A stretch of DNA of 64,000 bases from positions 62,001 to 126,000 of the forward strand of contig CAZAEQ010000001.1 in assembly GCA_964484185.1 (NCBI GenBank), given 5' to 3'. A program made the position numbers and the translations under genes. This document shows positions 35,496 through 43,739 of this stretch, piece by piece. The notes below the pieces were generated by a model that did no database searches, was not told where the DNA came from, and worked only from the letters and a program-made list of their open reading frames with translations. Source of the stretch: F1-120-MAGs238 sp964484185. Its GTDB lineage: Bacteria; Planctomycetota; Phycisphaerae; Phycisphaerales; UBA1924. Within the stretch, counting starts at the first letter, position 1; the number at the start of each line of letters is the position of its first letter.

Positions 35496-35524
35496 TTGCC
35501 AAGTGGGGCAAAATGGGGCATAAT
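35496..35524 (+). promoter_or_regulatory. mraZ promoter with embedded MraZ-type boxes
   Basis: TTGCCA (35496-35501) and CATAAT (35519-35524) are separated by 17 bp, a good housekeeping promoter. Between and overlapping them, TGGGGCA occurs at 35504-35510 and again at 35514-35520, a 10-bp period like the TGGG direct repeats bound by MraZ in other bacteria. Suggests autorepression by blocking RNA polymerase. Confidence 0.6.
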
Positions 35525-35532
35525 CCCACTCC

Positions 35533-36003
35533 TTGGCAGACTCACCCGCTCCATGCTTTCTTGGACAAGCCGAAGCCGTCATCGACGCAAAACAGCGTTT
35601 GGCGATTCCGGCGAAGTTCAGGAACGAACTCGGCGATACGTCCGAGAACTTGAAGTGGGCATGCTTGCCTTGGCCTGCCGGATACCTCATGCTCCATCCC
35701 AAGGACCAGTTCCGAGAGATGGCGCAGAACCTCCGAAATCGAATCGCCCCTAACGAGGACGAGTCGAATCTCTGGAGTTCAGTGTTCGGCGAAGCAGAGT
35801 GGGTTGAAATGGATTCTTCGGGGCGAGTTGTTCTTCCCAAACGCCATTTAGAACTCACCGGCATCGGCAATCAGGTCGTGGTCCTCGGGGCAAATCACTG
35901 CCTTGAGATTCACGACAAGAACCGCCGCAAAATCAATGAGCCTGCTGCGTTCTCGCAGTTGCCCTCACTGGTCCGCCGCCTGGAAGATCAACAACGTCTG
36001 TGA
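35533..36003 (+). CDS. mraZ: MraZ, transcriptional regulator of the division/cell-wall cluster
   Basis: 156 residues. Two AbrB/SpoVT-like halves: 'CFLGQAEAVIDAKQRLAIPAKFRNEL' (N-terminal, with the D-x-K-x-R-x-x-x-P pattern) and 'VEMDSSGRVVLPKRHLELTGIGNQVVVLGANHCLEIHD' (C-terminal). MraZ forms ring oligomers that bind TGGG repeats and repress its own operon. The only in-frame start before the first domain is TTG 35533, since a TAA lies in frame at 35521; this puts it within a few bases of the predicted transcription start. Oddly, rsmH and ftsL do not follow: the next gene is on the opposite strand, so this copy is detached from the dcw cluster. Confidence 0.88.
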   Translation: MADSPAPCFLGQAEAVIDAKQRLAIPAKFRNELGDTSENLKWACLPWPAGYLMLHPKDQFREMAQNLRNRIAPNEDESNLWSSVFGEAEWVEMDSSGRVVLPKRHLELTGIGNQVVVLGANHCLEIHDKNRRKINEPAAFSQLPSLVRRLEDQQRL

Positions 36004-36240
36004 TTTTGGGGCTCCCCCTCAACTTCACAGGCATCATGAATAAGACTCCTCGCCGCGGCTCAAGGAAGGGCCAATAGCGGCGGGCGGGAATGGTGGCAGC
36101 GGAAGTCACCACAACGCACCTGAGGAGAGATAGACCAGTCGCAGGGGAACTTGAGATTGGTCTTTGCCTCGACAACTGAATCAATACAGAAGACACCTCG
36201 CGTGGATCCAAGGATGGTTGAAGCGAGAGGGAACCTTCAA
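36004..36240 (+). other. Unassigned region between mraZ and terminator
   Basis: About 240 bp with no convincing gene. It is purine-rich with several short stems (for example CCTCGC near 36202 with GCGAG near 36230). A short frame (ATG near 36091) encodes only ~29 residues with no ideal ribosome-binding site. Either mraZ 3' UTR, a small RNA, or decayed sequence. Confidence 0.4.
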
Positions 36241-36290
36241 AACCAAGCAGACTCGACGCACGGATGCGCCTCGAGTCTTCTTGGTTTTTA
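36241..36290. terminator. Strong bidirectional terminator
   Basis: Nested stems AACCAAG/CTTGGTT, AGACTCGA/TCGAGTCT and CGCA/TGCG around a CGGA loop, followed by TTTTTA on the plus strand and TTTTGAA on the minus strand. It can end both mraZ transcription and the minus-strand glycosyltransferase gene that stops at 36311. Confidence 0.88.
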
Positions 36291-36310
36291 GACTGTATGT
36301 AATTCTGGCG

Positions 36311-37588
36311 CTACCGCGGCTCGCGTGTGTACTCCCGTCCACCCCAGCGAATCGGAACGCGTTTCTTTACATCACGCGCCGCGTCCAGCAAGATCCCGCA
36401 GGTAAGCAGTGCCCCGATCGGATGCGTCACTGCCCACACGATCGGCGTGCCGGTCAGGCGATAAATCAATATCAGCGCGAATGCATAGCTCACCGTGCAT
36501 GCTGTGCCGATTCCGATTGCCAGCAACGTCACCGGCGCGCGAATGCCAATCGTCTCAACAACTCGAGTGAATTCCGCAGCCAATCCAGCGCGTTCGGCAA
36601 TCAAACCCGTTAATAGAAGCGCGACTCCCCACAGCGGCAAAATGCAACCCGTCATAAGCATCGACCATCCATAACGCGTCAGTCTTAAAACTTTCCAGTC
36701 CACGCACTCAATGTTAATCCGCTTCCAGCCGTTTTTGTACGACGCGAACGTGTCGTACATATGGCAGCGAATCAATTGGTCTGCAAGCAATACCTGCACC
36801 GGACGTTTCTCTTTCGCCATCAGTCGCGCCAATGCAAGGTCCTCAAGAATCGCATCTTTGACCGCCATGTGCCCGCCGAGATTCTCGTACGCAGCGCTAT
36901 CAAACAACATGAACTGCCCATTTGCAAACGCGCGCCGATCATCCATCACAACTTCTGACAACGGAAACATCCGTGCGATTTCCATCGTTGTTGCAGTCTG
37001 GACAACCTTCTCAAACCACTTTTCTGTCGACAGGGTGCTCAGCAGGCTCAGCAATTCCAGCTTCTGATCTCGCAAAATGGACAGTGTCGCCGCGATCACT
37101 TCTGGATCAAATCGCGTATCAGCATCAGCAAACAGCAACGCCCCTGGCAAGTCCCCCTGGGACTTTAGAAACTCAACCGCTGAATGGAGTGCGTGTACTT
37201 TCCCCGCCCAATCTGGCGGGCAGTTTGCGACCTCGTGAATCTGAAACCTGGGATCCCCATCGATTGCCGCCCGCGCTTTGTCAAGCGTGTCGTCCGTACA
37301 CCGATCCAGTGCAAGCAAGAATGTCGCGTGCGGATAGGTCTGTTCTCGCAGTGACTTCACCAGGTGCTCAATGACCCGGCTCTCATTGTGCGCGGGGATA
37401 ATGACTGCCACCGGCTCAGTCGGCGCCGAAACCTTGCACAAACTCAATCCAACACGGGCAGTGGGGCGATGTGCTAGAAACAGCATGACCTTCACGGTTA
37501 CGCCGAACCAATACATGGCGCACCCCCCGGCACCAAGAAAGGTCACCAAAAGCAGGATGGCAACAGCGATCGAACGCCAATCAGTCAT
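36311..37588 (-). CDS. Membrane family 2 glycosyltransferase (HpnB/ceramide-glucosyltransferase-like)
   Basis: 425 residues. N-terminal membrane helix, then a GT-A domain: 'VAVIIPAHNESRVIEHLVKSLREQTYP', 'LDRCTDDT', 'ADADTRFDPEVI' (DxD), 'FMLFDSAAYENLGGH', 'ILEDLALARLM' (catalytic ED) and 'SYKNGWKRIN', where QxxRW is reduced to K-x-x-W-K. Three to four membrane helices follow ('YGWSMLMTGCILPLWGVALLLTGL', 'PVTLLAIGIGTACTVSYAFALILIY', 'VTHPIGALLTCGILL'). Topology fits HpnB or ceramide-glucosyltransferase relatives that glycosylate lipids at the inner membrane. Acceptor unknown; no hopanoid genes lie nearby. Own terminator. Confidence 0.85.
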   Translation of the reverse strand: MTDWRSIAVAILLLVTFLGAGGCAMYWFGVTVKVMLFLAHRPTARVGLSLCKVSAPTEPVAVIIPAHNESRVIEHLVKSLREQTYPHATFLLALDRCTDDTLDKARAAIDGDPRFQIHEVANCPPDWAGKVHALHSAVEFLKSQGDLPGALLFADADTRFDPEVIAATLSILRDQKLELLSLLSTLSTEKWFEKVVQTATTMEIARMFPLSEVVMDDRRAFANGQFMLFDSAAYENLGGHMAVKDAILEDLALARLMAKEKRPVQVLLADQLIRCHMYDTFASYKNGWKRINIECVDWKVLRLTRYGWSMLMTGCILPLWGVALLLTGLIAERAGLAAEFTRVVETIGIRAPVTLLAIGIGTACTVSYAFALILIYRLTGTPIVWAVTHPIGALLTCGILLDAARDVKKRVPIRWGGREYTREPR

Positions 37589-37653
37589 AAGCGGCGGAAC
37601 ATTAGTCGTCTCTACCTAGAGTTGAGGGAGTTTGTACAAGAAAGGGCAGTCGC

Positions 37654-38031
37654 ATGGCATCTCTCGTGGTAGTTGAAGGTCCCGGGCAAGGTTCGCATTT
37701 TCCGCTCACCGAGCCGCTGGTATCGGTGGGGCGTGAGGATACGTGCACATTTCAGATTCTTGATGGCTTCATCTCCCGCACGCACCTGCAAGTGCGATTA
37801 GATACGGTCACGGGCAAGCACGTTGCCGCCGACTATCGCAGTTCGCATGGCGTGTTTGTGAATGACAAGCAGATCGTTATGGATACTGCACTGCATGATG
37901 GAGACCGGATCAAGATTGGAAATACGACGCTGATGTATCTGTCGGCGAATCACGCGGATGCGCCAGCTGCGCTCGCGGCCGCCAAGAAGATGGGTGAATG
38001 GAAGCGATCAACGCTCATACATAAGCCATGA
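37654..38031 (+). CDS. Stand-alone FHA-domain protein
   Basis: 125 residues, nearly all one forkhead-associated domain: 'LVSVGREDTCTFQI', 'ISRTHLQVRLD' and 'SHGVFVNDKQI', the G-R-E, S-R-x-H and N-D residues that contact phosphothreonine. A short Lys/Ala-rich tail follows. It probably reads Thr phosphorylation made by the six kinases whose genes end convergently 33 bp away, acting as an adaptor or substrate as in mycobacterial GarA/FhaA pairings. That partnership is inferred from position only. It is divergent from the glycosyltransferase gene. Confidence 0.9.
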   Translation: MASLVVVEGPGQGSHFPLTEPLVSVGREDTCTFQILDGFISRTHLQVRLDTVTGKHVAADYRSSHGVFVNDKQIVMDTALHDGDRIKIGNTTLMYLSANHADAPAALAAAKKMGEWKRSTLIHKP

Positions 38032-38035
38032 CACG

Positions 38036-38067
38036 TGATCAAGATGCATGATCAAGATTCCTGATCA
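38036..38067. repeat. Three TGATCA motifs at 13-bp spacing
   Basis: TGATCA occurs at 38036, 38049 and 38062. The first two units are near-identical 13-mers (TGATCAAGATGCA, TGATCAAGATTCC). They sit between the convergent stops of the FHA and kinase genes and can pair into short hairpins, so they may be a weak bidirectional terminator or a binding-site array. Confidence 0.5.
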
Positions 38068-40881
38068 GGGCTTGGTCGGCAATTTGGACCGGAGCTCATC
38101 AAGGAAATTCACGACCAGGTCGATGCGGTTCACCAGTTCGTTTTCTCCCGGCAGGATGACCATCAAGCGACCTTCGGAAGTCCACGAGAAGTTCCTGGTC
38201 TTCAGCTCCTTGATGCTGTACAGCACCTTGGGCAGCGAGACGGAGAACGTCGGATCTGTCTTCACCTCAAGGCTCACAACCTGTTTGTCGGCGTCGATGA
38301 AGCGAAGTTCCTTGCCGTCGGGGCTCCACCATGCAGCGCCGTCGTGACCGTTGGTCGAGATCTGCGTGCGTCCGGCCTTGGTGTCTTCGGCCCCCGAGCC
38401 TGCGCCCGTGAATGGCTGAACATATAGCTCGTGCCTTCCGGATTCGACAGAGCAGAAGAGCACCCACTTGCCATCGGGCGAGAATCGCAAGGCGTGCTCG
38501 TCAACCGGAGAGTTCAGGTAGGGTGTGGCCTTCCACTTCGCCCCCGCGCCGCCTCCCGCCTCCTGCTCCAGCATGAGCACATCGCTCGTGTTGGTCTTCA
38601 TGTTCTGCTGGACAATCGCCAGGATCTTTCCATCGGGTGACCAGGCTGAGGGCACCACAAACTCCTGCTGAGCGAGCGGCGTTGTATACAACTTTAACCA
38701 CTCGCCCGACCCGCTCGCCGGCCGGTCCACTATCGAAAATTCGGCTTTGTCAAAAGAGCCGTACATGATCCGCTGCCCGTTGGGGCTCCACATGAGGCCC
38801 ATGGCAAAGCCTTGGATCGGGATCCGCGTTGAAGTTTTGCGTGTCAGATCCTGCATCATCAGTTCAGTAGTCAGTTCATCAGGATTGTTCTGCTCCAGGT
38901 TTGCCAGCACGCGTCCGCCATCTGGAGAGACCAATATCTCCGAAAAAGCTCGCGTCGGTCCAGGGATGGGTTGCGACTGGCCTTTCTCGTCGATCCATGC
39001 CAGACGCCGATTCGACAATTCAAGAGGGCGCGTCAACAACGCGAGCGTGCCGCTGGGCGAGAGGACGAACTGGTTGACCATATTGCCGTTCCACACCCTC
39101 ACAGGGTCGGCGAGGGTGCGCAACGTGCCCAGATCAAACCGCGCCGCTACCAGGCCAGTCAGGTCAGATCTGACCGCCACCAGCAGATTCCCGTGTACGC
39201 TGTCAGAGACCAGCTTGGCGGAGCCGGTATCGGGGAGCACAATCGTCCGCTTTCCCGAAGCCAGGTCGATGACTTCGGTATTGACCTTGATCTTCTCGCT
39301 CGCAATCGAATAGTGTGTGGCTAGTACAGACTTTCCCGCGATCAGCGGGACAAAGCTATCCCAACCCTCAATGCCCTTGGGGGCTTCCTCGCGGAGGACG
39401 ACGCGTGGCTCGCCGCCTGAGGTCGCAACGGCGTAGATTGTCTGCTCACCCTCCTGGAAAAAAACAACTTCGCGGTCCGACGCCCAACCCAGTTGGAACT
39501 GTGTTCCCTGCTTGAGATCGCAAATTGTCTCTGGCTTGCCCGAAGGTCGTCCATTGTCGAGCGCGACTTTCTTGAGACTGAACTTAGTGCCAGCGCGGTC
39601 CCTGGCGCTGGAGAACGCAACCCATTGCCCATCCGGCGATATCGCGGCGTTTCTTGCCCCTTCACTGCCTTCAATCACAATGGTCTCGTCGCGGTCAAGG
39701 CGACGCACTACCAGCGCGCCTTCGGGCTTGGAGCTGTCAGGCTCCAACTCGGGCCACGCGGTATAGATCAGGAACTTCGCATCTGGAGAGATACCCGCCA
39801 GCCCGCGGAAAGGCGGCTTACTTTGCACCGTCGTTGAGACGTGGAACGCCTGCACCGGGGCAGCCCCGACCGGCGCGGGGCGCGTGAGCCGGCTCGCTAG
39901 CAACCACCCAGCCCCGCCGGCCAGCAGCGATATGAGGCACGCCGCGCCAATTGCGATGGATCGTGTTCCCTTGGGCACGGGAAATGTAGCGGCCGACGAC
40001 CACTCCCGCCCGCTGATCGCGCGGTCGAGTTCAAGCCGTGCATCGCCAATGTCGTGCAGGCGGTTCTTGCGATCCTTCGCAAGGCAGTTCGCGAGCAGTT
40101 CGCGCACGCGAATCGGCGTATTTGGCGGCAGCAATGCAAAATCAAGTTCCTTGTGCAGCGTCGCCCCGATCGCATCAGCAACGGTTTCGCCGCGGAATGG
40201 CTGAGAATTGCTGAGCATCTCGTAGAGGACGCAGCCGAAGGAGAAAATGTCGGAGCGTTTATCAACCGGCCTGCCGCGAGCCTGCTCGGGCGACATGTAC
40301 CCGGCGGTTCCCATGATGACGCCGGGAACAGTGGGGGAGTGCATCCGCGCTGGCGATGTAATGGTGGGCGAATCGGCTTGGATGGGTCCAGAGGGTGATG
40401 ATGCGGAACCCTCTTCCGTTCGCGCCAGACCAAAGTCCAGCACCTTAATCACCCCATCGGGCGTGATCATCACGTTCCCAGGCTTCAGATCGCGGTGAAC
40501 GATTCCCTTTTCGTGTGCAACTTCGAGAGCTTCTGCGATTTGCTTGGCGCAGATCAGTGCTTCGTCGATGGGGATCGGACCCTTCACCAGGCGGTCAGCC
40601 AGCGTCTCACCTTCGACGAACTCCAGAATCAGATACTGATGACCACCCGCTTCTTCCAGCCCGTGAATAGCGCTGATGCCGGGGTGATTGAGCGAGGCGA
40701 GGACCTTGGCCTCGCGCTGAAACCGTGCGAGGCGGTCGGGGTCCTGGGCAAGGTGGGCGGGCAACGCCTTGATCGCGACCTGCCGGTCCAGGCGGGTATC
40801 GCGTGCGAGGAATACTTCACCCATGCCGCCGCGGCCGAGTTCTCGCAAGATCTGAAATGGGCCGATGGTGGCTGGATGCAT
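38065..40881 (-). CDS. Ser/Thr kinase with TolB-like propeller, array member 6 (last)
   Basis: 938 residues. Kinase domain: GRGGMG at 16-21, Lys38, HRDLKP starting at 129, DFG at 149-151, 'GTAGYMSPEQARG'. Its activation segment carries a Ser/Thr-Pro-rich insert (ADSPTITSPARMHSPTVPG), a likely autophosphorylation patch. One membrane helix follows ('SIAIGAACLISLLAGGAGWLLA', ~308-330), then about 600 residues of TolB/WD40-like propeller blades ('ISPDGQWVAFSSARD', 'WSPDGKILAIVQQ', 'FSPDGKWVLFCSV', 'WSPDGKELRFID') predicted to be extracytoplasmic. Cytoplasmic kinase with an external sensor. Last gene in the minus-strand kinase run; 62 bp after the previous stop. Confidence 0.92.
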   Translation of the reverse strand: MHPATIGPFQILRELGRGGMGEVFLARDTRLDRQVAIKALPAHLAQDPDRLARFQREAKVLASLNHPGISAIHGLEEAGGHQYLILEFVEGETLADRLVKGPIPIDEALICAKQIAEALEVAHEKGIVHRDLKPGNVMITPDGVIKVLDFGLARTEEGSASSPSGPIQADSPTITSPARMHSPTVPGVIMGTAGYMSPEQARGRPVDKRSDIFSFGCVLYEMLSNSQPFRGETVADAIGATLHKELDFALLPPNTPIRVRELLANCLAKDRKNRLHDIGDARLELDRAISGREWSSAATFPVPKGTRSIAIGAACLISLLAGGAGWLLASRLTRPAPVGAAPVQAFHVSTTVQSKPPFRGLAGISPDAKFLIYTAWPELEPDSSKPEGALVVRRLDRDETIVIEGSEGARNAAISPDGQWVAFSSARDRAGTKFSLKKVALDNGRPSGKPETICDLKQGTQFQLGWASDREVVFFQEGEQTIYAVATSGGEPRVVLREEAPKGIEGWDSFVPLIAGKSVLATHYSIASEKIKVNTEVIDLASGKRTIVLPDTGSAKLVSDSVHGNLLVAVRSDLTGLVAARFDLGTLRTLADPVRVWNGNMVNQFVLSPSGTLALLTRPLELSNRRLAWIDEKGQSQPIPGPTRAFSEILVSPDGGRVLANLEQNNPDELTTELMMQDLTRKTSTRIPIQGFAMGLMWSPNGQRIMYGSFDKAEFSIVDRPASGSGEWLKLYTTPLAQQEFVVPSAWSPDGKILAIVQQNMKTNTSDVLMLEQEAGGGAGAKWKATPYLNSPVDEHALRFSPDGKWVLFCSVESGRHELYVQPFTGAGSGAEDTKAGRTQISTNGHDGAAWWSPDGKELRFIDADKQVVSLEVKTDPTFSVSLPKVLYSIKELKTRNFSWTSEGRLMVILPGENELVNRIDLVVNFLDELRSKLPTKP

Positions 40882-40943
40882 AAGAGCGGGAGTGTACGGT
40901 TTCGCGACACCATTTGTCGTTGTTTGGCCGAATCACAGGCGAT

Positions 40944-43739
40944 CTATTTGCTCTGTCTTTGGGCCAGGTTCTTGCGCAACTCCTCCGTCCAGTTGAGGAT
41001 CACGTGGATCGCCCGCGGCTCTCGCTCCCACGCCGTCCTTTCGATCATCAGGAAGCCACCGTCGGGCAAGACCTCATAGCCACTCCACCCCAAGACCGCA
41101 AAAGGTCCCGAACCCTTCAAATCGAACAGTTTCGTCGGCACTGAGACTTTCGGCTCGGTCTCGCGAAGGTCGACTGCCGCCGCCATCAAGACGTCCTGAG
41201 CGTCTCTGAAGAAGAGTCGTTTGCCATCATGGGAGAATCGTGGCGCGACTCCTCCGCTCGTCGAGACTTGCTGATTAGGGCCGCTTGCCCTCAGTGGCCC
41301 AACATAGACCTCAAGGCGCCCCGACTCGTCCGAGGTGTACACGATCCACTTGCCGTCCGGCGAGACGCGTGCGTCCCCCTCATATGCCGGACTGTTTCGC
41401 ACGGGTGTAAACGAACCCTTGGAGTAGTCATACAACGAGATGTCCTGCTTGCTCGTGACATCGAGCACCCCGCTCTCAACAAGTAACCCCGAGCCATCCG
41501 GAAGTTCCTGGAGAGGGCTGTCGAATCTGCCGGCCGAGCCGGAGAGAACCGTGGGCTCTCCGCCGCCGACAGGCCATTTCGCGAAGCTGAAGGCTCCGTC
41601 CGCTTCGGTCTGCGCTGCGACGATCGAGGCACTATCGATCGACCACACGGGACTGAAGGGCTCGGTCTTGGAGTTCAGCAGCGACTTTGATCGACGTTCG
41701 AGATCGAGCACCCACATCTCGACCTTCGTGCGAAGCGTGTTGACCAAAGCCTTTCGCCCATCTGGCGAAATGACCGGGATGATGTAGTAGGTGTCTGTTG
41801 ATTCCAGAAGGGGCGTCGGCTTGCCGGACTCATCGACGCGCACAAGTCGGCGATCGGCACCGTAACGCCCGCCGGGCACATAGGCGAATGAACCGCCATG
41901 AGAAGCCCCGATGTACGCCGAGTCCATCCACATGTCGGAGAGGACCCGTTCGAGCGCCACTGTTGGCTCGCCCACGACGACGCCGCGCGCTGGGTCAAAG
42001 CCCACGGTCATCACGGTCGTTCCTCGCATGAAGAGCAGGCGGTCGGGTGCGATCAGTCGCGGCTCGGTCATGGTGCGAAGCACCGTGCGAACGCTTCCGT
42101 CCTTCAAGGAAACAGCGACGAGGTTGTAGTCTTCGGTTGAGAAGCCGCCCCACGAGCCGCAGAGGATGTAGTCCGCACCAGGGACTGCAACCGGGATATC
42201 AAAGCCGCCGATCGTCAGGTCGCCGTTGATCGACGTTGCACCGGGACCCGCTTTTGCCAGTTGCGCAGGCTTGCCGCCATTAGCGCTCACACGCCAGAGT
42301 CCCGATGGCCCGGCTCCCCAGACGATTGTGCCGTCCTCGAGCCAGGCGAAAGAGCTGCTGTTGGTCACATCGCAGATCGTCAGTGCGGGACCGCCGTCGG
42401 CAGACATTTTCATCAAACGAGACTTCGAAACGAACCCAAGCCACTTGCCATCGGGCGAGAAAAATGGGTTGACGCAACCCTCGGTGTTAGGCAGTACACG
42501 TGACTCGGCACTGGAGACATCGCGGACGCAGAGGTAACGCCTGTTGCCCGCCTCGGCCACAAAGACGATCCGATCGCCAGCAGGGCTGATGGCGATGCCC
42601 GAGCCGCTTCCGACGAATGGCGGAAGCGTGTACCCAGTCGGCGGCTCGATCGTGAACCGCACGACGGGCTTTGGAGCGACGACGGCTGCTTTGTTTCCGG
42701 CAAGCCCGAGGCGCCCGGACCAGAGCGGAAACGTGCCGCCGATGATGGCGACTGCTGCGAGCGATATTGTGAGCGCTGTACTTTTGCCGCGGCGCTGCGG
42801 CCTTGCATCTGCGCCGCCGACTCCCAGAGCAATACCGCGCGGATCACTGATCGCCTGCATCAGCGCCAGACGTGCATCGCCGATATCGCGCAGGCGATTG
42901 GCCCTGTCTTTGGTGAGACACTGCGTGAGCATCAAGCGGATGATGGGCGGCGTCCCTGCAGGCAACAGCGCGAAGTCTGATTCCTTATGCAGCGTCGCCC
43001 CGATGGAATCGGCAACTGTCTCGCCGCGGAACGGCTGCGCTCCGCTGAGCATCTCATACAACACGCATCCAAACGAGAAAATGTCAGAGCGTTTATCAAC
43101 AGTCTTGCCGCGGGCCTGCTCAGGCGACATGTATCCCGCCGTGCCCATGATCACACCGGGAATAGTGGGGGAGTGCAGCCGCGCGGGAGAAGTGACGGTC
43201 GGCGAATCGGCCATCGCCGGCCCAGACGTTGTTGACACCGAACCTTCTTCAGTTCGAGCCAAACCAAAGTCAAGCACCTTGACCGCGCCATCAGTCGTGA
43301 TCATCACATTGCCGGGCTTGAGATCGCGGTGAACAACACCCTTCTCATGCGCAACTTCCAGTGCCTCGGCGATCTGCTTCGCAAAGTTCAACGCTTCATC
43401 GACCGGGAGCGGTCCCTTGGCAAGCCGATCGGCCAACGTCTCGCCCGCGATGAATTCCAAGATCAGATACTGTTGCCCTGATGCTTCCTCTAACCCATAA
43501 ATCGCGCCGATGCCAGGATGATTCAGCGATGCCAGCACCTTGGCCTCTCGCTGGAAACGTGCGAGCCGGTCGGGGTCGGCGGCGAGATGTGCGGGCATGG
43601 CTTTGATGGCAACCTGGCGATCAAGCCGCGTATCGGTGGCGAGATAGACGACGCCCATGCCGCCAGCTCCAAGCTGGGATTGCACTTCGTACGGCCCAAC
43701 TCTGGTTCCGACCTTAATGGAGCCGGCGTTATCCATCAT
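40944..43739 (-). CDS. Ser/Thr kinase with TolB-like propeller, array member 5
   Basis: 931 residues from ATG 43739, which overlaps the upstream stop as ATGA; an in-frame extension to 43985 runs back inside the previous gene and is rejected. N-terminus 'MMDNAGSIKVGTRVGPYEVQSQLGAGGMGVVYLATDTRLDRQVAIKAMPAH' differs from the MHPxxIGPFQ start of its siblings. It has the full kinase motif set (GAGGMG, VAIK, HRDLKPGNV, DFGLART), the same SPTVTSPARLHSPTIPG insert, a membrane helix 'KSTALTISLAAVAIIGGTFPLW', and propeller blades 'ISPAGDRIVFVAE', 'FSPDGKWLGFVS', 'ISPDGRKALVNT', 'VSPDGKWIVYTSDESGRLEVYV', 'FSHDGKRLFFRD'. Membrane receptor-type kinase. Confidence 0.92.
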   Translation of the reverse strand: MMDNAGSIKVGTRVGPYEVQSQLGAGGMGVVYLATDTRLDRQVAIKAMPAHLAADPDRLARFQREAKVLASLNHPGIGAIYGLEEASGQQYLILEFIAGETLADRLAKGPLPVDEALNFAKQIAEALEVAHEKGVVHRDLKPGNVMITTDGAVKVLDFGLARTEEGSVSTTSGPAMADSPTVTSPARLHSPTIPGVIMGTAGYMSPEQARGKTVDKRSDIFSFGCVLYEMLSGAQPFRGETVADSIGATLHKESDFALLPAGTPPIIRLMLTQCLTKDRANRLRDIGDARLALMQAISDPRGIALGVGGADARPQRRGKSTALTISLAAVAIIGGTFPLWSGRLGLAGNKAAVVAPKPVVRFTIEPPTGYTLPPFVGSGSGIAISPAGDRIVFVAEAGNRRYLCVRDVSSAESRVLPNTEGCVNPFFSPDGKWLGFVSKSRLMKMSADGGPALTICDVTNSSSFAWLEDGTIVWGAGPSGLWRVSANGGKPAQLAKAGPGATSINGDLTIGGFDIPVAVPGADYILCGSWGGFSTEDYNLVAVSLKDGSVRTVLRTMTEPRLIAPDRLLFMRGTTVMTVGFDPARGVVVGEPTVALERVLSDMWMDSAYIGASHGGSFAYVPGGRYGADRRLVRVDESGKPTPLLESTDTYYIIPVISPDGRKALVNTLRTKVEMWVLDLERRSKSLLNSKTEPFSPVWSIDSASIVAAQTEADGAFSFAKWPVGGGEPTVLSGSAGRFDSPLQELPDGSGLLVESGVLDVTSKQDISLYDYSKGSFTPVRNSPAYEGDARVSPDGKWIVYTSDESGRLEVYVGPLRASGPNQQVSTSGGVAPRFSHDGKRLFFRDAQDVLMAAAVDLRETEPKVSVPTKLFDLKGSGPFAVLGWSGYEVLPDGGFLMIERTAWEREPRAIHVILNWTEELRKNLAQRQSK

